Program-made: the position numbers and the translations under genes
From: Argentina anserina
Taxonomy: Eukaryota; Streptophyta; Magnoliopsida; Rosales; Rosaceae
Length of the DNA: 64,000 nucleotides
Reading direction: 5' to 3'
NCBI RefSeq assembly: GCF_933775445.1
Contig: NW_026089507.1
Span: forward strand, 186,001-250,000
Shown here: piece after piece, positions 39,804-52,634 of the stretch
Layout: every line of letters starts with the position of its first letter
Numbering within the stretch: the first letter of the stretch is position 1
The notes under the pieces: generated by a model
What the model was told of the DNA's origin: nothing
Databases searched by the model: none
What the model saw: the letters and a program-made list of their open reading frames with translations, nothing else

Positions 39804-41493
39804 ATCTTTTCATTTCTCGTTTGAGTATATTTCTGTAAGGCTTCTGAAGCGAGTTTCTATTGAATTTGAGAGTTTTGCAAGTGTGGGAGTGTGTTTCTTT
39901 CAAACTGAGTATCTTTACATCGTTTGCGTATCTTTACTATTCCAATTGTGTATCTTTACATCGTTTGCGTATCTTTACTATTCCAATTGTGTATCTTTTC
40001 ATTTCTCGTTTGAGTATCTTTCTCTAAGGCTTTCTGATGCGAGTTTCTATTGTATTTGAGAGTTTTGCAAGTGTGGGAGTGTGTTTCTTTCAAACTGAGT
40101 ATCTTTACATCGTTTGCGTATCTTTACTATTCCAATTCTGCATCTTTACATCGTTTGCGTATCTTTACTATTCCAATTGTGTATCTTTTCATTTCTCGTT
40201 TGAGTATCTTTCTGTAAGGATTCTGATGCGAGTTTCTATTGAATTTGAGAGTTTTGCAAGTGTGGGAGTGTGTTTCTTTAAAACTGAGTATCTTTACATC
40301 GTTTGCGTATCTTTACTATTCCAATTGTGTATCTTTTCATTTCTCGTTTGAGTATCTTTCTCTAAGGCTTTCTGATGCCAGTTTCTATTGTATTTGAGAG
40401 TTTTGCAAGTGTGGGAGTGTGTTTCTTTCAAACTGAGTATCTTTACATCGTTTGCGTATCTTTACTATTCCAATTGTGTATCTTTACATCGTTTGCGTAT
40501 CTTTACTATTCCAATTGTGTATCTTTTCATTTCTCGTTTGAAGATCTTTCTGTAAGGCTTTCTGATGCGAGTTTCTATTGAATTTGAGAATTTTGCAAGT
40601 GTGGTAGTGTGTTTCTTTCAAACTGAATATCTTTACATCGTTTGCGTATCTTTACTATTCCAATTGTGTATCTTTACATCGTTTGCGTATCTTTACTATT
40701 CCAATTGTGTATCTTTTCATTTCTCGTTTGAAGATCTTTCTGTAAGGCTTTCTGATGCGAGTTTCTATTGAATTTGAGAATTTTGCAAGTGTGGGAGTGT
40801 GTTTCTTTCAAACTGAGTATCTTTACATCGTTTGCTTATCTTTACTATTCCAATTGTGTATCTTTTCATTTCTCGTTTGAATATCTTTCTGTAAGGCTTC
40901 TGATGCGAGTTTCTATTGTATTTGAGAGTTTTGCAAGTGTGGGAGTGTGTTTCTTTCAAACTGAGTATCTTTACATCGTTTGCGTATCTTTACTATTCCA
41001 ATTGTGTATCTTTACATCGTTTGCGTATCTTTACTATTCCAATTGTGTATCTTTTCATTTCTCGTTTGAGTATCTTTCTGTAAGGCTTTATGATGCGAGT
41101 TTCTATTGTATTTGAGAGTTTTGCAAGTGTGGGAGTGTGTTTCTTTCAAACTGAGTATCTTTACATCGTTTGCGTATCTTTACTATTCCAATTGTGTATC
41201 TTTACATCGTTTGCGTATCTTTACTATTCCAATTGTGTGTCTTTACATCGTTTGCGTATCTTTACTATTCGAATTGTGTATCTTTTCATTTCTCGTTTGA
41301 GTATCTTTCTGTAAGGCTTCTGATGCGAGTTTCTATTGTATTTGAGAGTTTTGCAAGTGTGGGAGTGTGTTTCTTTCAAACTGAGTATCTTTACATCGTT
41401 TGCGTATCTTTACTATTCCAATTGTGTATCTTTACATCGTTTGCGTATCTTTACTATTCCAATTGTGTACCTTTTCATTTCTCGTTTGAGTAT

Positions 41494-41498
41494 CTTTC
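41494..41498 (+). repeat. Left target-site duplication of the solo LTR (CTTTC)
   Basis: CTTTC directly precedes the TGATAGGAGC start of the LTR. The same five bases follow its CA end at 43399-43403. In the uninterrupted satellite the sequence is GAGTATCTTTCTGTAAGG, so one CTTTC is the original target. Confidence 0.95.
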
Positions 41499-42315
41499 TG
41501 ATAGGAGCACTTTGTGCTACGTTCTTAATATGTTTTTACCTTCATTTGTACTTTGCTTAACCCTTATTGTTGTAATATCGAGTCATTGAGTCACAATAGG
41601 AGTCATGGATGATTATGGATGTGTTTTTGTGCTTAAACGAGTTAAAAACGAAGAATTGGTCTAGAGTCCTAGTTTGAGTAGGAATCCTTATAGGACTAGG
41701 AAACCTAGTTGAATTAGGAGTCTTCATCTTTCTACGTTTTGGTCGCATTGGCGATATCTTGAGAGTCATGTTTGCATTAGGAATCCTTGTTAGACTAGGA
41801 AACGTACCATTTTGGAAAGTCCTACTTGAACTCAAACTCTTATTACGAAACTTTCCTAAATGAACTTTCTTGTTCTAGTAACTTACTTATTCTAGTAAGT
41901 TTCCTTTTTGCAAATTAGAAACTTTCCTAATCTAGTTGAGCTCATCTATTACATGTGTCTTTTTAAGAAAACAAATATCTAGATTAGGACATGATTTTCG
42001 AAATGTATTATCTCTTACTATTGATTTTCTTTTCTTATTTTCAGATTTGAAGAGATAATTCAAGGAATAAAGAAGATCAATGCCGAGCTACCATTCAGGA
42101 TTTAAAGGGAATTAATTTCGAATTTTAAGAGATAATTCAAGGAGAAGGAGCCCAGCCCATGCCATGCTAACCCTAGAGAAACAAGGAGATAAGATCTTAT
42201 TCTACAAGGAAAAGAAGGGCAGCCATTAGATCCAATTAAAAAGAAGAAATCTCAGCCGTGCATACATGGATCAGCCCATTCAAAACCCTAGCAGCCCCTC
42301 CTCTCCTCCTTCCTC

Positions 42316-42323
42316 TATAAAAG
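42316..42323 (+). promoter_or_regulatory. TATA box of the solo LTR promoter
   Basis: TATAAAAG lies at the end of a CT-rich stretch (CCTCCTCTCCTCCTTCC) in the U3 part. The aligned position in the full-length LTR is CTATATATAG. Transcription would begin about 30 bp downstream, in a CT/CA-rich leader typical of plant mRNAs. The start point itself is inferred. Confidence 0.65.
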
Positions 42324-43340
42324 GCATAGCCTCCCTCACAATTCACCATCTCCATTCTCTCATAAACAAAGCCGAAATTCTGCCCAAATATCCAGAAAAT
42401 TACAAGCCAAAAACTTCATCCATCTCCACCAAGCCGTGCTCATCTTCTTGCCTCTCCAAATCCGAATTCATCCTTGCTTCATCCTAGAAGGTTTCAAATG
42501 TGTGATTCATCCATGGCTTGTAATCTTTCTTTTTATTTTATGATATTTTCGAATTTATTGTATAAATTCTTAAATGTTGTTTTCGGTTTCATATATGAAG
42601 AACATAATTTCAGACTTCTTTGGTTTTATGTTTGATTGCATGAACTCATGAAATATGTGTGTATGTCGTGTGTAGCATCTATGGGCAGTAGGTTTCCGAA
42701 TTGTTTTTAGGTTTTATTTCGATTTATTCCTTGAACTTGTGCATCTAAATCAATGCTTGAGAAAGCCACGGCCATGGCTCTTCTTGGGTTGCGATTTCAT
42801 TCACCAAAGTAGTATTTAATCGAGTTATGCGCTTCGTGTCTCAATTATTGCTACTTATATAGGGCTGTGATAGTTCTAGGAATTTGCATGTTTAAACATG
42901 ATGAGTGACGCCATGCATGTTTATATGTCTCCAATTCGACTTAATGTGTTTATGTGCTTCTTTGTGTTTAACTAATACGCTTCGTGAAGTTGAACTCTCT
43001 TTAGCATATGTTTAGGATTAAACGCTTCGTTGATTCTAAATAATTAAGAAGTCTTAACGATTAGATGAACCGCTTCGGACTCTAATTAGAATTGGAATTG
43101 AAATGGACTTAAGAAGAATCGAAAATACTTGCTGCCTATATGTTGTTCTATGCATGTCATACATGTTTCTTGAGTAGAATTCGTGTTTTGGTTATGTGAT
43201 GAATGGTTGATCAATTGTATATAAGTAATTTAGGATTTATTTTCAGTTGTAGTTTTAGAATCCAAATCAAATCCCCCAATAACATGATAAGTGTTGAGGC
43301 CCTTTTGATTCCCCGGACTGAACGATCCCTGCTTATTCTA

Positions 43341-43363
43341 TACTAACGATGATGTTTTTCAGG
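43341..43363 (+). other. Branch-point plus 3' splice-site-like motif in the solo LTR
   Basis: TACTAAC at 43341-43347 is followed 13 nt later by TTTTTCAG|G (CAG ends 43362). The same arrangement is kept in the full-length LTR at 54613-54634. It resembles the 3' end of an intron, but use as such is not shown. Confidence 0.4.
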
Positions 43364-43398
43364 GTATTTTATAGACGTTCTAAACGAACGCTTTATCA

Positions 43399-43403
43399 CT
43401 TTC
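43399..43403 (+). repeat. Right target-site duplication of the solo LTR (CTTTC)
   Basis: CTTTC follows the CA end of the solo LTR and leads straight into TGTAAGGCTTCTGATG, the normal satellite continuation. Confidence 0.95.
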
Positions 43404-46400
43404 TGTAAGGCTTCTGATGCGAGTTTCTATTGTATTTGAGAGTTTTGCAAGTGTGGGAGTGTGTTTCTTTCAAACTGAGTATCTTTACATCGTTTGCGTA
43501 TCTTTACTATTCCAATTGTGTATCTTTACATCGTTTGCGTATCTTTACTATTCCAATTGTGTATCTTTTCATTTCTCGTTTGAGGATCTTTCTGTAAGGC
43601 TTCTGATGCGAGTTTCTATTGTACTTGAGAGTTTTGCAAGTGTGGGAGTGTGTTTCTTTCAAACTGAGTATCTTTACATCGTTTGCGTATCTTTACTATT
43701 CCCATTGTGTATCTTTACATCGTTTGCGTATCTTTACTATTCCAATTGTGTATCTTTACATCGTTTGCGTATCTTTACTATTCCAATTGTGTATCTTTTC
43801 ATTTCTCGTTTGAGTATCTTTCTGTAAGGCTTCTGATGCGAGTTTCTATTGTATTTGAGAGTTTTGCAAGTGTGGGGGTGTGTTTCTTTCAAACTGAGTA
43901 TCTTTACATCGTTTGCGTATCTTTACTATTCCAATTGTGTATATTTCATTTCTCGTTTGAGCATCTTTCTGTAAGGCTTTCTGATGCGAGTTTCTATTGT
44001 ATTTGAGAGTTTTGCAAGTGTGGGAGTGTGTTTCTTTCAAACTGAGTATCTTTACATCGTTTGCGTATCTTTACTATTTCAATTGTGTATCTTTACATCG
44101 TTTGCGTATCTTTACTATTCCAATTGTGTGTCTTTACATCGTTTGCGTATCTTTACTATTCGAATTGTGTATCTTTTCATTTCTCGTTTGAGTATCTTTC
44201 TGTAAGGCTTCTGATGCAAGTTTCTATTGTATTTGAGAGTTTTGCAAGTGTGGGAGTGTGTTTCTTTCAAACTGAGTATCTTTACATCGTTTGCGTATCT
44301 TTACTATTCCAATTGTGTATCTTTACATCGTTTGCGTATCTTTACTATTCCAATTGTGTATCTTTTCATTTCTCGTTTGAAGATCTTTCTGTAAGGCTTT
44401 CTGATGCGAGTTTCTATTGAATTTGAGAATTTTGCAAGTGTGGGAGTGTGTTTCTTTCAAACTGAATATCTTTACATCGTTTGCGTATCTTTACTATTCC
44501 AATTGTGCATCTTTACATCGTTTGCGTATCTTTACTATTCCAATTGTGTATCTTTTCATTTCTCGTTTGAGTATGTTTCTGTATGGCTTCTGATGCGAGT
44601 TTCTATTGTATTTGAGAGTTTTGCAAGTGTGGGAGTGTGTTTCTTTCAAACTGAGTATCTTTACATAGTTTGCGTATCTTTACTATTCCAATTCTGTATC
44701 CTTACATCGTTTGCGTATCTTTACTATTCCAATTGTGTATCTTTTCATTTCTCGTTTGAGTATCTTTCTGTAAGGCTTTATGATGCGAGTTTCTATTGTA
44801 TTTGAGAGTTTTGCAAGTGTGGGAGTGTGTTTCTTTCAAACTGAGTATCTTTACATCGTTTGCGTATCTTTACTATTCCAATTGTGTATCTTTACATCGT
44901 TTGCGTATCTTTACTATTCCAATTGTGTATCTTTTCATTTCTCGTTTGAGTATCTTTCTGTAAGGCTTTCTGATGCGAGTTTCTATTGAATTTGAGAGTT
45001 TTCCAAGTGTGGGAGTGTGTTTCTTTCAAACTGAGTATCTTTACATCGTTTGCGTATCTTTACTATTCCAAGAGCTTTACATCGTTTGCGTATCTTTACT
45101 ATTCCAATTGTGTATCTTTTCATTTCTCGTTTGAGTATATTTCTGTAAGGCTTCTGAAGCGAGTTTCTATTGAATTTGAGAGTTTTGCAAGTGTGGGAGT
45201 GTGTTTCTTTCAAACTGAGTATCTTTACATCGTTTGCGTATCTTTACTATTCCAATTGTGTATCTTTACATCGTTTGCGTATCTTTACTATTCCAATTGT
45301 GTGTCTTTACATCGTTTGCGTATGTTTACTATTCCAATTATGTATCTTTTCATTTCTCGTTTGAGTATCTTTCTGTAAGGCTTCTGATGCGAGTTTCTAT
45401 TGTATTTGAGAGTTTTGCAAGTTTGGGAGTGTGTTTCTTTCAAACTCAGTATCTTTACATCGTTTGCGTATCTTTACTATTCCAATTGTGTATCTTTTGA
45501 TTTCTCGTTTGAGTATCTTTCTGTAAGGCTTTCTGATTCGAGTATCTATTGTATTTGAGAGTTTTGCAAGTGTGGGAGTGTGTTTCTTTCAAACTGAGTA
45601 TCTTTACATCGTTTGCGTATCTTTACTATTCCAATTGTGTATCTTTACATCGTTTGCGTATCTTTACTATTCCAATTGTGTATCTTTACATCGTTTGCGT
45701 TTCTTTACTATTCCAATTGTGTATCTTTTCATTTCTCGTTTGAGTATCATTCTGTAAGACTTCTGATGCGAGTTTCTATTGTATTTGACAGGTTTGGAAG
45801 TGTGGGAATGTGTTTCTTTCAAACTCAGTATCTTTACATCGTTTGCGTATCTTTACTATTCCAATTGTGTATCTTTTCATTTCTCGTTTGAGTATCTTTC
45901 TGTAAGGCTTTCTGATGCGAGTATCTATTGTATTTGAGAGTTTTGCAAGTGTGGGAGTGTGTTTCTTTCAAACTGAGTATCTTTACATCGTTTGCGTATC
46001 TTTACTATTCCAATTGTGTATCTTTACATCGTTTGCGTATCTTTACTATTCCAATTGTGTATCTTTTCATTTCTCGTTTGAAGATCTTTCTGTAAGGCTT
46101 TCTGATGCGAGTTTCTATTGAATTTGAGAATTTTGCAAGTGTGGGAGTGTGTTTCTTTCAAACTGAATATCTTTACATCATTTGCGTATCTTTACTATTC
46201 CAATTGTGCATCTTTACATCGTTTGCGTATCTTTACTATTCCAATTGTGTATCTTTTCATTTCTCGTTTGAGTATGTTTATGTATGGCTTCTGATGCGAG
46301 TTTCTATTGTATTTGAGAGTTATGCAAGTGTGGGAGTGTGTTTCTTTCAAACTGAGTATCTTTACATAGTTTGCGTATCTTTACTATTCCAATTCTGTAT

Positions 46401-49400
46401 CCTTACATCGTTTGCGTATCTTTACTATTCCAATTGTGTATCTTTTCATTTCTCGTTTGAGTATCTTTCTGTAAGGCTTTATGATGCGAGTTTCTATTGT
46501 ATTTGAGAGTTTTGCAAGTGTGGGAGTGTGTTTCTTTCAAACTGAGTATCTTTACATCGTTTGCGTATCTTTACTATTCCAATTGTGTATCTTTACATCG
46601 TTTGCGTATCTTTACTATTCCAATTGTGTATCTTTTCATTTCTCGTTTGAGTATCTTTCTGTAAGGCTTTCTGATGCGAGTTTCTATTGAATTTGAGAGT
46701 TTTCCAAGTGTGGGAGTGTGTTTCTTTCAAACTGAGTATCTTTACATCGTTTGCGTATCTTTACTATTCCAAGAGCTTTACATCGTTTGCGTATCTTTAT
46801 TATTCCAATTGTGTATCTTTTCATTTCTCGTTTGAGTATATTTCTGTAAGGCTTCTGAAGCGAGTTTCTATTGAATTTGAGAGTTTTGCAAGTGTGGGAG
46901 TGTGTTTCTTTCAAACTGAGTATCTTTACATCGTTTGCGTATCTTTACTATTCCAATTGTGTATCTTTACATCGTTTGCGTATCTTTACTATTCCAATTG
47001 TGTGTCTTTACATCGTTTGCGTATGTTTACTATTCCAATTATGTATCTTTTCATTTCTCGTTTGAGTATCTTTCTGTAAGGCTTCTGATGCGAGTTTCTA
47101 TTGTATTTGAGAGTTTTGCAAGTTTGGGAGTGTGTTTCTTTCAAACTCAGTATCTTTACATCGTTTGCGTATCTTTACTATTCCAATTGTGTATCTTTTG
47201 ATTTCTCGTTTGAGTATCTTTCTGTAAGGCTTTCTGATTCGAGTATCTATTGTATTTGAGAGTTTTGCAAGTGTGGGAGTGTGTTTCTTTCAAACTGAGT
47301 ATCTTTACATCGTTTGCGTATCTTTACTATTCCAATTGTGTATCTTTACATCGTTTGCGTATGTTTACTATTCCAATTGTGTATCTTTACATCGTTTGCG
47401 TTTCTTTACTATTCCAATTGTGTATCTTTTCATTTCTCGTTTGAGTATCATTCTGTAAGACTTCTGATGCGAGTTTCTATTGTATTTGACAGGTTTGGAA
47501 GTGTGGGAATGTGTTTCTTTCAAACTCAGTATCTTTACATCGTTTGCGTATCTTTACTATTCCAATTGTGTATCTTTTCATTTCTCGTTTGAGTATCTTT
47601 CTGTAAGGCTTTCTGATGCGAGTATCTATTGTATTTGAGAGTTTTGCAAGTGTGGGAGTGTGTTTCTTTCAAACTGAGTATCTTTACATCGTTTGCGTAT
47701 CTTTACTATTCCAATTGTGTATCTTTTGATTTCTCGTTTGAGTATCTTTCTGTAAGGCTTCTGATGCGAGTTTGTATTGTATTTGAGAATTTTGCAAGTG
47801 TGGGAGTGTGTTTCTTTCAAACTGAGTATCTTTACATCGTTTGCGTATCTTTAGTATTCCAAATGTGTATCTTTTCATTTCTCGTTTGAGTATCTTTCTG
47901 TAAGGCTTCTGATGCGAGTTTCTATTGTATTTGAGAGTTTTGCAAGTGTGGGAGTGTGTTTCTTTCAAACTGAGTATCTTTACATCGTTTGCGTATCTGT
48001 ACTATTCCAATTGTGTATCTTTACATCGTTTGCGTATCTTTACTATTCCAATTGTGTATCTTTTCATTTCTCGTTTGAAGATCTTTCTGTAAAGCTTTCT
48101 GATGCGAGTTTCTATTGAGTTTGAGAATTTTGCAAGTGTGGGAGTGTGTTTCTTTCAAACTGAGTATCTTTACATCGTTTGCGTATCTTTACTATTCCAA
48201 TTGTGTATCTTTACATCGTTTGCGTATCTTTACTATTCCAATTGTGTACCTTTTCATTTCTCGTTTGAGTATCTTTCTGTAAGGCTTCTGATGCGAGTTT
48301 CTATTGTATTTGAGAGTTTTGCAAGTGTGGGAGTGTGTTTCTTTCAAACTGAGTATCTTTACATCGTTTGCGTATCTTTACTATTGCAATTGTGTATCTT
48401 TACATCGTTTGCGTATCTTTACTATTCCAATTGTGTATCTTTACATCGTTTGCGTATCTTTACTATTCCAATTGTGTATCTTTTCATTTCTCGTTTGAGG
48501 ATCTTTCTGTAAGGCTTCTGATGCGAGTTTCTATTGTACTTCAGAGTTTTGCAAGTGTGGGAGTGTGTTTCTTTCAAACTGAGTATCTTTACATCGTTTG
48601 CGTATCTTTACTATTCCCATTGTGTATCTTTACATCGTTTGCGTATCTTTACTATTCCAATTGTGTATCTTTACATCGTTTGCGTATCTTTACTATTCCA
48701 ATTGTGTACCTTTTCATTTCTCGTTTGAGTATCTTTCTGTAAGGCTTCTGATGCGAGTTTCTATTGTACTTGAGAGTTTTGCAAGTGTGGGAGTGTGTTT
48801 CTTTCAAACTGAGTATCTTTATATCGTTTGCGTATCTTTACTATTCCAATTGTGTATCTTTACATCGTTTGCGTATCTTTACTATTCCAATTGTGTATCT
48901 TTTCATTTCTCGTTTGAGTATCTTTACATCGTTTGCGTATCTTTACTATTCCAATTGTGTATATTTCATTTCTCGTTTGAGCATCTTTCTGTAAGGCTTT
49001 CTGATGCGAGTTTCTATTGTATTTGAGAGTTTTGCAAGTGTGGGAGTGTGTTTCTTTCAAACTGTGTATCTTTACATCGTTTGCGTATCTTTACTATTCC
49101 AATTGTGTATCTTTTCATTTCTCGTTTGAGTATATTTCTGTCAGGCTTCTGAAGCGAGTTTCTATTGAATTTGAGAGTTTTGCAAGTGTGGGAGTGTGTT
49201 TCTTTCAAACTGAGTATCTTTACATCGTTTGCGTATCTTTACTATTCCAATTGTGTGTCTTTACATCGTTTGCGTATCTTTACTATTCGAATTGTGTATC
49301 TTTTCATTTCTCGTTTGAGTATCTTTCTGTAAGGCTTCTGATGCGAGTTTCTATTGTATTTGAGAGTTTTGCAAGTGTGGGAGTGTGTTTCTTTCAAACT

Positions 49401-52400
49401 GAGTATCTTTACATCGTTTGCGTATCTTTACTATTCCAATTGTGTATCTTTACATCGTTTGCGTATCTTTACTATTCCAATTGTGTATCTTTTGATTTCT
49501 CGTTCGAAGATCTTTCTGTAAGGCTTTCTGATGCGAGTTTCTATTGAATTTGAGAATTTTGCAAGTGTGGGAGTGTGTTTCTTTCAAACTGAATATCTTT
49601 ACATCGTTTGCGTATCTTTACTATTCCAATTGTGCATCTTTACATCGTTTGCGTATCTTTACTATTCCAATTGTGTATCTTTTCATTTCTCGTTTGAGTA
49701 TGTTTCTGTATGGCTTCTGATGCGAGTTTCTATTGTATTTGAGAGTTTTCCAAGTGTGGGAGTGTGTTTCTTTCAAACTGAGTATCTTTACATCGTTTGC
49801 GTATCTTTACTATTCCAATTGTGCATCTTTACATCGTTTGCGTATCTTTACTATTCGAATTGTGTATCTTTTCATTTCTCGTTTGCGTATCTTTACTATT
49901 CCAATTGTGTATCTTTTCATTTCTCGTTTGAGTATCTTTCTGTAAGGCTTTCTGATGCGAGTATCTATTGTATTTGAGAGTTTTGCAAGTGTAGGAGTGT
50001 GTTTCTTTCAAACTGAGTATCTTTACATCGTTTGCGTATCTTTACTATTCCAATTGTGTATCTTTACATCGTTTGCGTATCTTTACTATTCTAATTGTGT
50101 ATCTTTTCATTTCTCGTTTGAAGATCTTTCTGTAAGGCTTTCTGATGCGAGTTTCTATTGAATTTGAGAATTTTGCAAGTGTGGGAGTGTGTTTCTTTCA
50201 AACTGAATATCTTTACATCGTTTGCGTATCTTTACTATTCCAATTGTGCATCTTTACATCGTTTGCGTATCTTTACTATTCCAATTGTGTATCTTTTCAT
50301 TTCTCGTTTGAGTATGTTTCTGTATGGCTTCTGATGCGAGTTTCTATTGTATTTGAGAGTTTTGCAAGTGTGGGAGTGTGTTTCTTTCAAACTGAGTATC
50401 TTTACATAGTTTGCGTATCTTTACTATTCCAATTCTGTATCCTTACATCGTTTACGTATCTTTACTATTCCAATTGTGTATCTTTTCATTTCTCGTTTGA
50501 GTATCTTTCTGTAAGGCTTTATGATGCGAGTTTCTATTGTATTTGAGAGTTTTGCAAGTGTGGGAGTGTGTTTCTTTCAAACTGAGTATCTTTACATCGT
50601 TTGCGTATCTTTACTATTCCAATTGTGTATCTTTACATCGTTTGCGAATCTTTACTATTCCAATTGTGTATCTTTTCATTTCTCGTTTGAGTATCTTTCT
50701 GTAAGGCTTTCTGATGCGAGTTTCTATTGAATTTGAGAGTTTTCCAAGTGTGGGAGTGTGTTTCTTTCAAACTGAGTATCTTTACATCGTTTGCGTATCT
50801 TTACTATTCCAAGAGCTTTACATCGTTTGCGTATCTTTACTATTCCAATTGTGTATCTTTTCATTTCTCGTTTGAGTATATTTCTGTAAGGCTTCTGAAG
50901 CGAGTTTCTATTGAATTTGAGAGTTTTGCAAGTGTGGGACTGTGTTTCTTTCAAACTGAGTATCTTTACATCGTTTGCGTATCTTTACTATTCCAATTGT
51001 GTATCTTTACATCGTTTGCGTATCTTTACTATTCCAATTGTGTATTTTTTCATTTCTCGTTTGAGTATCTTTCTCTAAGGCTTCTGATGCGAGTTTCTAT
51101 TGTATTTGAGAGTTTTGCAAGTGTGGGAGTGTGTTTCTTTCAAACTGAGTATCTTTACATCGTTTGCGTATCTTGACTATTCCAATTGTGTATCTTTTCA
51201 TTTCTCGTTTGAGTATCTTTCTCTAAGGCTTTCTGATGCGAGTTTCTATTGTATTTGAGAGTTTTCCAAGTGTGGGAGTGTGTTTCTTTCAAACTGAGTA
51301 TCTTTACATCGTTTGCGTATCTTTACTATTCCAATTGTGCATCTTTACATCGTTTGCGTATCTTTACTATCCGAATTGTGTATCTTTTCATTTCTCGTTT
51401 GCGTATCTTTACTATTCGAATTGTGTATCTTTTCATTTCTCGTTTGAGTATCTTTCTGTAAGGCTTCTGATGCAAGTTTCTATTGTATTTGAGAGTTTTG
51501 CAAGTGTGGGAGTGTGTTTCTTTCAAACTGAGTATCTTTACATCGTTTGCATATCTTTACTATTCCAATTGTGTATCTTTACATCGTTTGCGTATCTTTA
51601 CTATTCCAATTGTGTATCTTTTCATTTCTCGTTTGAGTATCTTTCTGTAAGGCTTTCTGATGCGAGTTTCTATTGAATTTGAGAGTTTTCCAAGTGTGGG
51701 AGTGTGTTTCTTTCAAACTGAGTATCTTTACATCGTTTGCGTATCTTTACTATTCCAATTGTGTATCTTTACATCGTTTGCGTATCTTTACTATTCCAAT
51801 TGTGTATCTTTTCATTTCTCGTTTGAGTATCTTTCTGTAAGGCTTTCTGATGCGAGTTTCTATTGAATTTGAGAGTTTTCCAAGTGTGGGAGTGTGTTTC
51901 TTTCAAACTGAGTATCTTTACATCGTTTGCGTATCTTTACTATTCCAATTGTGGAGCTTTACATCGTTTGCGTATCTTTACTATTCCAATTGTGTATCTT
52001 TTCATTTCTCGTTTGAGTATATTTCTGTAAGGCTTCTGAAGCGAGTTTCTATTGAATTTGAGAGTTTTGCAAGTGTGGGACTGTGTTTCTTTCAAACTGA
52101 GTATCTTTACATCGTTTGCGTATCTTTACTATTCCAATTGTGTATCTCTACATCGTTTGCGTATCTTTACTATTCCAATTGTGTATCTTTTCATTTCTCG
52201 TTTGAGTATCTTTCTCTAAGGCTTTCTGATGCGAGTTTCTATTGTATTTGAGAGTTTTCCAAGTGTGGGAGTGTGTTTCTTTCAAACTGAGTATCTTTAC
52301 ATCGTTTGCGTATCTTTACTATTCCAATTGTGCATCTTTACATCGTTTGCGTATCTTTACTATTCGAATTGTGTATCTTTTCATTTCTCGTTTGCGTATC

Positions 52401-52634
52401 TTTACTATTCGAATTGTGTATCTTTTCATTTCTCGTTTGAGTATCTTTCTGTAAGGCTTCTGATGCAAGTTTCTATTGTATTTGAGAGTTTTGCAAGTGT
52501 GGGAGTGTGTTTCTTTCAAACTGATTATCTTTACATCGTTTGCGTATCTTTACTATTCCAATTGTGTATCTTTACATCGTTTGCGTATCTTTACTATTCC
52601 AATTGTGTATCTTTTCATTTCTCGTTTGAGTATC
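43404..52634 (+). repeat. Satellite DNA array, ~190-bp unit (right block)
   Basis: This is the same satellite, in the same orientation and continuous in phase with the left block across the solo LTR, with about 49 unit equivalents. Local marks absent from most of the left block include CCAAGAGCTTTACATCG (a small deletion relative to CCAATTGTGGAGCTTTAC), TTTGATTTCTCG, GAGTATCATTCTGTAAGAC, TTTGACAGGTTTGG, GTGTATATTTCATTTC and GTACCTTTTC. A recombined unit near 48915 joins CATTTCTCGTTTGAG directly to TATCTTTACATCG. The block is cut at 52634 by the Athila element, after GAGTATC. Confidence 0.97.
44230..47720 (+). repeat. Tandem duplication, period 1701 bp
   Basis: Landmarks recur at 1701 bp: 44404/46105, 44780/46481, 44986/46687, 45549/47250 and 45613/47314. 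Both copies share the CCAAGAGCTTT deletion, GTATGTTTACTATTCCAATTATG and TTTGACAGGTTTGG. A further segment at about 49955-51035 matches 45915-46995 at an offset of 4040 bp. Ends are approximate. Confidence 0.83.

Larger units (their letters stand above)
1..41498 (+). repeat. Satellite DNA array, ~190-bp unit (left block)
   Basis: About 220 head-to-tail copies of a T-rich satellite fill this stretch, all in one orientation and with no foreign insert. The usual unit is 189 or 190 bp. The one-base difference is GGCTTCTGATG against GGCTTTCTGATG. Each unit has a unique part of roughly 85 bp (from GATGCGAGTTTCT through GTGTGGGAGTGTG to TTTCAAACTGAG), then usually two 41-bp subrepeats built from TATCTTTACATCG and TATCTTTACTATTCC, then a block starting TATCTTTTCATTTCTCG and one starting TATCTTTCTGTAAGG. 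Recurrent variants are TATGTTTCTGTATGG, TTTAAGGCTTCGGAAGC, CTCTAAGG, GTGTGTCTTTAC and ATTCGAATTG. The array runs off the left edge. I do not recognise the family. The long open frames inside it follow from 189 being 63 codons and are not genes. Confidence 0.98.
41499..43398 (+). mobile_element. Solo LTR of an Athila-like Ty3/gypsy family
   Basis: A 1900-bp sequence starting TGATAGGAGCAC and ending GCTTTATCA interrupts the satellite and is closely related to the 2036-bp LTR at 52635-54670. It has TG and CA ends, with TGATA facing TATCA as a 5-bp terminal inverted repeat, and a perfect 5-bp target duplication (CTTTC). No internal retrotransposon sequence is attached, so it is what remains after recombination between the two LTRs of a complete element. 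Its last ~360 bp and first ~500 bp match the full-length LTR closely. The middle (U3, about 42030-42320) differs by substitutions and is shorter. It is older than, or belongs to a different subfamily from, the full-length copy. Short open frames inside it (for example 42266-42487) have no recognisable product. Confidence 0.96.

Noticed and set aside
1..41498. CRISPR-like array of repeats and spacers
   Set aside because: The segments between conserved blocks are themselves repeated, units are ~190 bp, and there are no cas genes. This is a eukaryotic satellite.
42266..42487. 73-codon frame in the solo LTR starting near the promoter
   Set aside because: It spans the TATA box and the CT-rich leader, is low complexity (P/S-rich), and is not kept in the full-length LTR.
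1..52634. Functional centromere
   Set aside because: The satellite plus Athila context fits one, but nothing in DNA sequence alone proves CENH3 occupancy. It would need CENH3 ChIP-seq or FISH.
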